Source: Sphingobacteriaceae bacterium (GTDB lineage Bacteria > Bacteroidota > Bacteroidia > Sphingobacteriales > Sphingobacteriaceae). Taken from it: a stretch of 5,577 nucleotides of DNA. Location: assembly GCA_025450155.1 (NCBI GenBank), contig JANWIB010000042.1, forward strand, positions 1-5,577, written 5' to 3'. Below the pieces are notes generated by a model that saw only the letters and a list, made by a program, of their open reading frames with translations, was not told the DNA's origin and searched no databases. The position numbers and the translations under genes were made by a program. Below, piece by piece: positions 1-5,577 of this stretch (the stretch's first letter is position 1; every line of letters starts with the position of its first letter).

Positions 1-1625
1 CTTTCGGTAACGGTTTCCCCTTTTTCGTTTTTGTAAACAACAGAAGTTTCTATACTTGCAAGGCCTTCCTTCAAGCCCGCCCTTAAACCAAAATATCCAG
101 ATCCAATAATTGCCCCGGTTTTCAATAATCTTCTGGCAGCTTCTCCCGGTTCTTTATACGTTTTCTGATATTTTGTAGAACCATCTAAATTCACTCCTAT
201 AACCTCATTTTCCCCTGTTAAGGAAACGCCCCAATCAAACAATTCTATTCCAGAAAGGCTCTTTTCATTTTTAACTCTCAGTTTTGAAAAAGCTTCTGGT
301 TTATCGGTAGCATTGGGATCAAACTTATACAGTTTTTCATCATTATAAACTAAAAAAGATTTTGTCCTATCATCCTGAACATACAGTAGCGGCCTTTCTT
401 TTTCAAATTTTATATTGCCTCTCCAAATTTTCTTGCCTGTAGTATAATCAACCATGTTACCGTAGGTAGCTGTAAGGTAAAATACCCTGTTATTGTATAT
501 TTTATTCAAATAATAAACCGGGTCTGTTTTATCATCACTTATTTCAATAAAATTCTTCCATTTCTGCTTGCCGTCTTTGTCAATTAAACTCATTTCATTA
601 TCTGCTACATATAAGTAATCATCCCCTATAGAAATTACCTGTTTTATATCATCCCCTTTGGCATTTTTCTTCCAAATTTTTTGCCCTGTACTATAATCAT
701 AAAAATTAAATCCGGAACTATGGGCAAGCAAAAACTTATCTCCCCAGTCCTCGATATATGCAATAAATCTGGTCGTAACATCTTCTTTCCAAATGGGTTT
801 ACCAGTTTCTGCTTGCAATACATTGAGATCTTTTTTCAAAGACAATATTCCACCATTATTTTTTATAATAATAACGTGGCCACCTCCCTGTGAGACATAA
901 AACCGACTAACTTCATAATCTGGCGACCAATAAAGCTTACCACTTTCTTTATCCAGTTTATATAATTTATTATTAATGGTGCCATAAATAGCATTTCCTG
1001 AAGCTAAAACCTGATCCTTTCGGGTTTGGGCGCTTCTTGAGAACATAGCGGTTAAAGATTTCAACATACCATCTTTGGTTCCTACTGACGTAGCCCACTT
1101 TTCATTACCAGATGCCAAGTCGTATAAAATTATTTTAAACTCTTTGCCTTCTACAGCAAAAAATAAGAACTGTTTCTCTTCTAGCAAAAATTGACTCAAC
1201 AAAACTTTGTAACCTTTTGCTTCTGAATTAAATACTATCTGCCCATTCGATGCATTAACGATAACATCTTTTCCATTAACTACACCTTTTATAAAAGGTG
1301 AGTTTTCTATAAATGTAAGTTGGTCTGAGGATTCAAATATCTTTAAAAGATCTGGGTCGCTCATAGCAGCATTAAGTTTTTTAGCAACATTTAAAGTACT
1401 CATTGCGCCTATCTCTTTTTCAGAAACCACCCATTCTGCACTATTATTTTCGGGATTAAAATCTGTAATCTTGTCTGATTCTTTAATGAGCACATGCCCA
1501 TTGAGTTTATTCAACAATATTGTTTCAATTTTATTATTAAATTTTTCGATATAATCTGCCTGCCTTTGGGCAAAAGAAGAGGTAAAGGCTAGTAAAGCCA
1601 TTACTGATAAAAAAAGTTTGTTCAT
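1..1625 (-). CDS. Exported PQQ-like (BamB-type) beta-propeller protein, 3' end beyond the left edge
   Basis: The frame is open from the ATG at 1623-1625 to the left edge: 541 codons with no stop, so the C-terminus is missing. Residues 1-19 form a signal peptide (MNKLFLSVMALLAFTSSFA, then Q20) with no lipobox cysteine, so a soluble periplasmic or secreted protein is expected. The body repeats the strand-turn signature of PQQ-like propellers, roughly Y-x-D-x-x-[ST]-G-x-x-x-W. Clear copies end at W177, W233, W279, W318, W356 and W401, with weaker ones near W65, F132, 433-438 and 478-486. Spacing of 38-56 residues fits a propeller of seven or eight blades. Such domains usually act as protein-binding scaffolds, as BamB does in outer-membrane assembly. 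Nothing indicates a bound PQQ cofactor or enzyme activity. After the propeller, residues 504-521 are glycine-rich and hydrophobic. The partner and function are unknown. Fold assignment is confident; role is not. Confidence 0.85.
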   Translation of the reverse strand, partial: MNKLFLSVMALLAFTSSFAQRQADYIEKFNNKIETILLNKLNGHVLIKESDKITDFNPENNSAEWVVSEKEIGAMSTLNVAKKLNAAMSDPDLLKIFESSDQLTFIENSPFIKGVVNGKDVIVNASNGQIVFNSEAKGYKVLLSQFLLEEKQFLFFAVEGKEFKIILYDLASGNEKWATSVGTKDGMLKSLTAMFSRSAQTRKDQVLASGNAIYGTINNKLYKLDKESGKLYWSPDYEVSRFYVSQGGGHVIIIKNNGGILSLKKDLNVLQAETGKPIWKEDVTTRFIAYIEDWGDKFLLAHSSGFNFYDYSTGQKIWKKNAKGDDIKQVISIGDDYLYVADNEMSLIDKDGKQKWKNFIEISDDKTDPVYYLNKIYNNRVFYLTATYGNMVDYTTGKKIWRGNIKFEKERPLLYVQDDRTKSFLVYNDEKLYKFDPNATDKPEAFSKLRVKNEKSLSGIELFDWGVSLTGENEVIGVNLDGSTKYQKTYKEPGEAARRLLKTGAIIGSGYFGLRAGLKEGLASIETSVVYKNEKGETVTE

Positions 1626-1645
1626 AATTTAGGGTTTAATTTATT

Positions 1646-1653
1646 CAAATATA
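1646..1653 (-). promoter_or_regulatory. Bacteroidota -7 promoter element for the propeller gene
   Basis: Read on the minus strand this is TATATTTG, an exact match to the Bacteroidota TAnnTTTG -7 consensus. It ends 20 bases before the ATG at 1625, which predicts a short leader of about 15 bases. No TTG -33 element is visible at the usual 17-23 base spacing, so the assignment rests on the -7 box and its position. No Shine-Dalgarno sequence precedes the ATG, as is usual in this phylum. Confidence 0.55.
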
Positions 1654-1747
1654 GTTTATTTCAGGAAAAGCAGAATTGATGCTTTTATAGAAATAATGTT
1701 ATGTGGGGTTAAAATATTTAGCCTTAGCTATCGGAAGACATTGTTAT

Positions 1748-1789
1748 AAAAAACTATGCCCTGAGCAAATACTCAAGGCATAGTTTTTT
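1748..1789 (-). terminator. Strong intrinsic terminator of the CsgG-like gene, symmetric enough to work both ways
   Basis: Bases 1748-1760 (AAAAAACTATGCC) pair perfectly with 1777-1789. After one C/A mismatch, 1762-1765 pair with 1772-1775, leaving a six-base loop at 1766-1771. On the minus strand the hairpin starts 24 bases after the stop codon at 1813 and ends in a run of six T, the classic Rho-independent form. The A-run and T-run are mirror images, so a plus-strand transcript would also end here, although no plus-strand gene lies to the left within the window. It separates the CsgG-like gene from the propeller gene. Confidence 0.85.
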
Positions 1790-1812
1790 GTGTTATAGAA
1801 AATCCGAAATAT

Positions 1813-2457
1813 CTACTTTTCGTATGGAAAATTACGTGAAACCTTCCTCATCATATGTTCTACTAAGTCATCTGTGGAGGACAGTACAATATCATTCATT
1901 TTCTTAAAAAATCGCCAAAGCAGTTCCCCATCAGCGCCATTATTTAAGGTCAGGGTTAATGTACCGGTACCCGTTTTTCCTCCGATACTTCCAAACAGTA
2001 CGGTACCGACAATAGCGCCCGCTTCAGATCTGGTTTGTTCCGTCTCAAACCTACCGCCTAATATCGCGTCAACACCTAAGGCTTTTGCTATTTCATCTTT
2101 GGTAGACTCATCCAGTTTATCCACCAACCCCGCCTTTTTTAAAAGTATATTCGTTTTATCTACATCCTGAAAGCTAACGGTATAATCGTCTGCTTTCCTT
2201 AACAAGAACGTATACATGCTAGACTGTATTGACTTGGACATTGATTTTTCCTGATCGCGATTTGCTTCGGCACTAAAGTTTTTAGGTTGTTTTTTGTAGC
2301 TGATTTTAACATCGAAAGGCAAAATAGCCACTATTTTATGCTTTTGGATTTCAGACTTAAGCTTAGGGCTTTCAAAAATTTGCTTAGACCCTTCTAATTG
2401 TGCATTCGCTAAAAAAGCAATGGTGCTAAAAAATACTGTGAATAAGAAAGCTTTCAT
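1813..2457 (-). CDS. Exported protein resembling the CsgG/TolB-N/GNA1162 (DUF799) group
   Basis: The product has 214 residues. Residues 1-19 are a signal peptide (MKAFLFTVFFSTIAFLANA, then Q20) without a lipobox. The mature part begins with a beta strand, KIVAILPFDV (41-50), followed by a helix (about 69-89), a DYTVSFQDVDKTNILLKKAG region (91-110), and ALGVDAILGGRFETEQ (126-141). This strand-helix order with 'GVDAil-G' is typical of the CsgG, TolB N-terminal and GNA1162-like fold, found in envelope assembly proteins. A glycine-rich stretch (147-165) and a GELLWRF strand follow, and the protein ends in RNFPYEK. The frame can be extended to a TTG at 2484, but that adds nine residues ahead of a perfect signal peptide and the TTG lies inside the -7 promoter box, so ATG 2457 is chosen. 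Similarity is recognised by pattern; exact family and function are uncertain. Confidence 0.75.
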   Translation of the reverse strand: MKAFLFTVFFSTIAFLANAQLEGSKQIFESPKLKSEIQKHKIVAILPFDVKISYKKQPKNFSAEANRDQEKSMSKSIQSSMYTFLLRKADDYTVSFQDVDKTNILLKKAGLVDKLDESTKDEIAKALGVDAILGGRFETEQTRSEAGAIVGTVLFGSIGGKTGTGTLTLTLNNGADGELLWRFFKKMNDIVLSSTDDLVEHMMRKVSRNFPYEK

Positions 2458-2481
2458 ATAATCAAGATTTATTTTAAGAAT

Positions 2482-2489
2482 CAAAAGTA
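2482..2489 (-). promoter_or_regulatory. Bacteroidota -7 promoter element for the CsgG-like gene
   Basis: On the minus strand this reads TACTTTTG, matching TAnnTTTG exactly. It ends 24 bases before the ATG at 2457 and faces away from purD. Its position places transcription start near 2475, downstream of the possible TTG start at 2484, which supports ATG 2457 as the real start. No convincing -33 TTG is present at normal spacing. Confidence 0.55.
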
Positions 2490-2575
2490 AGAAATAGTTT
2501 TTATTAGGGAAACTATTAAAAGATTCAGTACAGGATTAGCAATAAGCAATACCATACGAACTAATTTGATTATTT

Positions 2576-2583
2576 TATCTTTG
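2576..2583 (+). promoter_or_regulatory. Bacteroidota -7 promoter element for purD, almost touching the start codon
   Basis: TATCTTTG matches TAnnTTTG exactly and ends five bases before the purD ATG at 2589. Since the -7 box normally ends about five bases before the transcription start, the transcript should begin at or within a few bases of the ATG, giving a leaderless or nearly leaderless message. No TTG lies 17-23 bases upstream of the box. The 2458-2588 gap contains no other recognisable operator or riboswitch. Confidence 0.6.
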
Positions 2584-2588
2584 TCTTT

Positions 2589-3863
2589 ATGAACATTCTT
2601 TTACTTGGTTCTGGCGGAAGGGAAAGCGCTTTTGCCTGGAAAATGGCTCAAAGTAAGCATTGCAGCCAACTTTTTATTGCCCCTGGCAATGCAGGAACTG
2701 GCGCTTATGGCAAAAATGTTCATCTAAAACCTACTGATTTTGACGCCATCAAGGAATTTGTATTGAAAAACCAGGTCGGTATGGTGGTAGTAGGGCCGGA
2801 GGAACCCTTAGTTAAGGGGATACACGATTATTTCTTAGAGGATGAGGATTTAAAAAACATCCCGGTGATTGGGCCTAAAGCAGATGGCGCACAGTTGGAA
2901 GGCAGTAAAACATTTTCTAAAGCATTTATGCGTCGCAATTTCATCCCTACGGGTGCCTCGCACTCGTTCACCATCCATTCGCTTAATGAAGGGCTTTCTT
3001 ACCTGGAAACGCATAAATTCCCGGTTGTGCTAAAGGCTGATGGCCTGGCAGCGGGAAAAGGGGTATTAATTTGCCAAACGCTGGAAGAAGCACAGACGGA
3101 GCTTGTGGCTATGCTCCAGGATGCAAAGTTTGGTGAAGCCAGCAGTACCGTGGTTATTGAAGAATTTTTAACGGGGATTGAACTTTCGGTATTTGTGCTT
3201 ACTGATGGACATTCTTATAAAATACTGCCGGAAGCAAAAGATTACAAACGCATTGGAGAAGGTGATACCGGGCTGAATACCGGGGGGATGGGTTCTGTTT
3301 CTCCAGTTCCTTTTGCGAATGAGGAGTTCATGAAAAAAGTGGAAGATCGAATTATCCAGCCGACAATATATGGCTTGAAAGCTGATCAAATCCATTATAA
3401 AGGCTTTATTTTCATTGGATTGATGAACGTGGGTGGAGATCCTTATGTGATTGAATACAATGTACGTATGGGCGACCCTGAAACTGAAAGTGTGCTTCCA
3501 CGCATTGAAAGTGATTTTGTGGAACTGTTATTAGGTGTTGCAAAAGAGAATTTAACTGAAAAAGAGCTAAAAATTTCGCCCAAAACAGCCGCTACGGTTA
3601 TGCTTGTTGCCAGCGGTTATCCTGGTGAATATCTAAAGGGGAAAGTAATCTCAGGAATATCAAATATCAGGAGCTCATATGTCTTCCACGCAGGTACAGC
3701 GTTAGATAATGACGAAGTAAAAACAGACGGTGGAAGGGTCTTAGCAATAACTTCCGTTCAGGATAATCTGTTTAACGCCGTGCAACAAGCGGTAACGGAT
3801 GCAGGAAGGATATATTGGGATGGTAAATATTTTCGAACCGATATCGGCTTCGATTTATTTTAA
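2589..3863 (+). CDS. purD: Phosphoribosylamine-glycine ligase (GAR synthetase)
   Basis: PurD is a cytoplasmic enzyme that joins glycine to 5-phosphoribosylamine using ATP, the second step of de novo purine synthesis. At 424 residues it has the full family length. The N-terminal domain opens with LLLGSGGRES (4-13) and contains VVVGPEEPLVKGI (66-78). The ATP-grasp region has LEGSKTFSK (103-111), the nucleotide-binding KADGLAAGKGV (149-159), VIEEFLTGIELSVF (189-202), and DTGLNTGGMG (226-235). The metal-binding segment is EYNVRMGDPETE (289-300). The C-terminal domain covers about 330-420 with the usual ASGYPG (341-346) and DGGRV (380-384). The ATG is chosen because it begins the family's usual N-terminus and follows the promoter directly. 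Residue 13 is Ser where many family members have His (GGREH). No other pur gene is in the window; it appears to be a single-gene unit, convergent with its downstream neighbour. Confidence 0.98.
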   Translation: MNILLLGSGGRESAFAWKMAQSKHCSQLFIAPGNAGTGAYGKNVHLKPTDFDAIKEFVLKNQVGMVVVGPEEPLVKGIHDYFLEDEDLKNIPVIGPKADGAQLEGSKTFSKAFMRRNFIPTGASHSFTIHSLNEGLSYLETHKFPVVLKADGLAAGKGVLICQTLEEAQTELVAMLQDAKFGEASSTVVIEEFLTGIELSVFVLTDGHSYKILPEAKDYKRIGEGDTGLNTGGMGSVSPVPFANEEFMKKVEDRIIQPTIYGLKADQIHYKGFIFIGLMNVGGDPYVIEYNVRMGDPETESVLPRIESDFVELLLGVAKENLTEKELKISPKTAATVMLVASGYPGEYLKGKVISGISNIRSSYVFHAGTALDNDEVKTDGGRVLAITSVQDNLFNAVQQAVTDAGRIYWDGKYFRTDIGFDLF

Positions 3864-3870
3864 TGCAAAC

Positions 3871-5007
3871 TTATTTTATTAACTGAGATAGTTTTGCATC
3901 CAACTCCTCACCTCGCAGATTTTTGGCAACGATTTTCCCATTGGGGTCCAATAAAAAGTTCTGAGGGATAGATTGAATATTATACATTACTGCTACCTCA
4001 TTTTGCCAGTACTTCAGGTCAGATACCTGTGTCCAGGTCAGTTTATCATTTTCAATAGCTTTTAGCCAGGATTTTTTGCCGTTCTCTCTATCTAAAGAAA
4101 CGCCTAAAACGGTAAAATTTTTGTTTTTATACTTATTAAAAACCCGAACTAAGTTAGGATTTTCCTGACGGCAGGGGCCACACCAGGAAGCCCAAAAGTC
4201 TAAAAGCACATATTTACCACGAAAGTCTGATAATTTAACTGGTTTTCCATTAGGGTCCTTCTGGGTAAAATCTAATGCCATAGCACCTATAGAAACGTTT
4301 TTATCAGTTTCAATATGAACCCCCAGGGCTTTTCCACGCTCTGTTGCTTTCAGTGAAGGGGATAAAACATCGAATAAAGGTGAAACTTGAGCATATTCAG
4401 GATTTTCACCCGCTAAAGCCCACAAAGCGTCAAGACTAACATAACTATCCGGATGACTTTTTATAAAACTTTTTAAAACATCCAATTGCTCTTCCCGAAT
4501 CTGATCATAACGGCTTTTCAATGATGAGTTAAACTCAGAGGATCCCCTTTTCTCACTGGAAGCTGATTGATAATCGTTGTTTAAAGTCAACATCTTTGCC
4601 TCTAAGGGCTTCAATAGCTTTTGCAAGGTGCGGCCTTCATCGTTCAATTTAGAGCCAGTAATTACGGCTTTTGAAATGGAATCGGAGCTTTCAATTTGAG
4701 TACTTCCCTCCTCAAGATAAATTCCTAAAATATCCGGATTATTCTTAAAGTCAATGTTTTGAAATCCAGTGCCTGTACGATCTAAAGCCAACAAAGCAGA
4801 AAAAGGTTCCTTAACCATCGTCTTAAACTCAAAAATGCCGTTTTTTAGCACGACAGAATCCATCATATTTTTTCCATTCAACGTGTACGTCAGGAAGACT
4901 TTAGCCGGAGCATTGTAATTGCCTATTTTCCCGCTTAACATAGAATTCCCTGTTTGCGCAAAAACGGCCGAGGCAAGAAGAAGCGGAAGGATAAGAATTT
5001 TTTTCAT
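3871..5007 (-). CDS. Exported TlpA-like thiol-disulfide oxidoreductase with DUF4369-like N-terminal domain
   Basis: The product has 378 residues. Residues 1-17 are a signal peptide (MKKILILPLLLASAVFA, then Q18) without a lipobox, so it should act in the periplasm rather than as a lipoprotein. Residues 20-118 resemble the beta-rich DUF4369 domain common in Bacteroidota (SGKIGN..., a DSVVLKNGIFEFK strand pair, and an ITGSKLNDE end). A helical linker spans about 120-225. The thioredoxin-like AhpC/TSA-TlpA domain runs from about 237 to 378: GAMALDF (241-247), LSDFRGKYVLLDFWASWCGP (259-278), the redox pair C276/C279 in WCGPC, and the cis-proline loop SIPQNFLLDP (346-355). Family members reduce or shuttle disulfides in exported proteins, in some species for cytochrome c maturation; the target here is unknown. 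Its 3' end is seven bases from that of purD. Confidence 0.93.
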   Translation of the reverse strand: MKKILILPLLLASAVFAQTGNSMLSGKIGNYNAPAKVFLTYTLNGKNMMDSVVLKNGIFEFKTMVKEPFSALLALDRTGTGFQNIDFKNNPDILGIYLEEGSTQIESSDSISKAVITGSKLNDEGRTLQKLLKPLEAKMLTLNNDYQSASSEKRGSSEFNSSLKSRYDQIREEQLDVLKSFIKSHPDSYVSLDALWALAGENPEYAQVSPLFDVLSPSLKATERGKALGVHIETDKNVSIGAMALDFTQKDPNGKPVKLSDFRGKYVLLDFWASWCGPCRQENPNLVRVFNKYKNKNFTVLGVSLDRENGKKSWLKAIENDKLTWTQVSDLKYWQNEVAVMYNIQSIPQNFLLDPNGKIVAKNLRGEELDAKLSQLIK

Positions 5008-5029
5008 ATTAGATTCTAATAGATCGTAG

Positions 5030-5037
5030 CAAAATTA
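5030..5037 (-). promoter_or_regulatory. Bacteroidota -7 promoter element for the TlpA-like gene
   Basis: On the minus strand this reads TAATTTTG, matching TAnnTTTG. It lies in the 50-base gap after the arginase-family gene and ends 22 bases before the ATG at 5007, so the TlpA-like gene probably has its own start site even if read-through from upstream also occurs. The nearest upstream TTG (minus strand, 5064-5066) is 26 bases away, slightly beyond the normal spacing. No terminator hairpin is visible in the gap. Confidence 0.5.
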
Positions 5038-5057
5038 CGAAGAATAAATGTTATACG

Positions 5058-5577
5058 TCATACCAATTTCTGGTAAGTCCGCCACCATAGATCAGGCATT
5101 TCGCCTTCCAAAGCCATTTGATAATCTTCGTAACGGCAAGGAACTAAATGATAACGTTCATTTTTTGAATTTATAGGATAAGGAACCTGCATCCACCAAC
5201 GGTCGGTTTTTTTACTTTTCACAAAAACCAATTCATGCGCCTCGTTTTTCAGCGAGGTTCTGTAAATAAGATATTGTGATTTAGGCTGTAAAGGCAAATC
5301 TTTTTTCCGGTTATAAAATCCATCCAAAAAATACCAAAGCATTTGCGCTAGTAAAAGTGCGGTTTGGCCGTTTTGATCAAAGGCCGGATTAAACTCATAA
5401 AAACCAATGGATGATAGTTTATCGCTCATACCCGCATACCGGCAAAGCTGACAGGCCTGCTCCCCATAAAAACCATTCGGTGTTGCATTGGCATTGGCAA
5501 CCGCATCGGCAGAACGAATAGCAGAAATATCAAAACTTATCATGCTGGCATTGCGGATAATTGGCTCGGCAACAGCC
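5058..5577 (-). CDS. Arginase/formimidoylglutamase-family protein, C-terminal part (5' end beyond the right edge)
   Basis: The frame is open to the right edge and ends in TGA at 5058-5060, giving 172 visible residues. The ATG at 5541-5543 is internal: the preceding codons (AVAEPIIRNAS) continue the protein and the family core starts far upstream. Visible residues 14-18 (SFDIS) match the last metal-binding segment of ureohydrolases, normally S-F-D-x-D. They are followed by TPNGFYGE (32-39), where E39 may match the guanidinium-binding Glu, then the closing strand YEFNPAFD (60-67) and the helix QTALLLAQMLWYFLDGF (71-87). Residues from about 90 to 172 extend past the usual fold, with KKTDRWWMQVPYP (122-134) and PDLWWRTYQKLV (161-172); I recall this tail from Bacteroidota homologues. 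The family hydrolyses guanidino or formimino substrates (arginine, agmatine, formiminoglutamate); the substrate cannot be set from this fragment. Confidence 0.85.
   Translation of the reverse strand, partial: AVAEPIIRNASMISFDISAIRSADAVANANATPNGFYGEQACQLCRYAGMSDKLSSIGFYEFNPAFDQNGQTALLLAQMLWYFLDGFYNRKKDLPLQPKSQYLIYRTSLKNEAHELVFVKSKKTDRWWMQVPYPINSKNERYHLVPCRYEDYQMALEGEMPDLWWRTYQKLV

Noticed and set aside
681..893. Plus-strand open frame of 70 codons
   Set aside because: It lies wholly within the propeller gene on the other strand, which has a signal peptide and regular repeats; this frame has no domain signature or promoter.
1961..1970. Short palindrome gtaccggtac in the CsgG-like gene
   Set aside because: Ten bases is within chance expectation, and it falls in the Gly/Thr-rich coding repeat, whose codons produce such strings.
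1874..2170. Plus-strand open frame of 98 codons
   Set aside because: It is antisense to the CsgG-like gene and has a low-complexity Ser/Pro/Val composition typical of a shadow frame.
2458..2484. TTG start at 2484 for the CsgG-like gene (nine extra residues)
   Set aside because: The TTG lies within the predicted -7 promoter box and the extra residues would precede a complete signal peptide that starts at ATG 2457.
3168..3395. Minus-strand open frame of 75 codons
   Set aside because: It lies inside purD, which is unambiguous on the plus strand, and it shows no recognisable features.
3862..3899. Imperfect inverted repeat (ATGCAAAC / GTTTTGCAT) as a shared terminator for the convergent genes
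   Set aside because: The arms differ in length by one A, the loop is about 20 bases, and neither strand has a following T-run, so it does not qualify as an intrinsic terminator.
5541..5543. ATG as the start of the arginase-family gene
   Set aside because: The frame stays open upstream to the window edge, and the residue just inside this Met is already the last metal-binding segment of the fold, so most of the protein lies outside the window.

Overview
The window looks like ordinary chromosome from a member of the Bacteroidota, probably the Sphingobacteriales (Pedobacter-like). The reasons are the A+T-rich sequence, the lack of Shine-Dalgarno sites, and a TAnnTTTG -7 promoter element a short distance upstream of all four gene starts that lie inside the window. 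The protein repertoire also fits: a TlpA-type thioredoxin with a DUF4369-like N-terminal domain, and an arginase-family protein of the Bacteroidota type. The genus is an inference; the phylum is fairly secure.

Layout from left to right. Bases 1-1625 (minus) hold the first 541 codons of an exported PQQ-like beta-propeller protein that runs off the left edge. Bases 1626-1812 hold its promoter and a strong hairpin terminator for the next gene. Bases 1813-2457 (minus) encode a small exported protein that resembles the CsgG/TolB-N/GNA1162 (DUF799) group. A 131-bp divergent region follows, with one -7 element facing each way. Bases 2589-3863 (plus) are purD, glycinamide ribonucleotide synthetase of purine synthesis, predicted to have almost no 5' leader. 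Seven bases later, convergent, 3871-5007 (minus) encodes an exported TlpA-like thiol-disulfide oxidoreductase. Bases 5058-5577 (minus) are the C-terminal 172 codons of an arginase/formimidoylglutamase-family protein that begins beyond the right edge.

The genes do not form an obvious single pathway. The arginase-family gene and the thioredoxin gene are co-directional, 50 bp apart, with a probable separate promoter between them. The CsgG-like and propeller genes are co-directional but separated by a terminator and a promoter, so they are probably separate units; both encode envelope proteins and both carry a glycine-zipper-like segment. purD stands alone on the opposite strand. I see no mobile elements, CRISPR arrays, tRNAs or rRNAs, and no clear candidate for a new multi-gene system. 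The most notable points are the loss of a canonical metal-ligand aspartate in the arginase-family protein, its clade-type C-terminal extension, and the near-leaderless purD.
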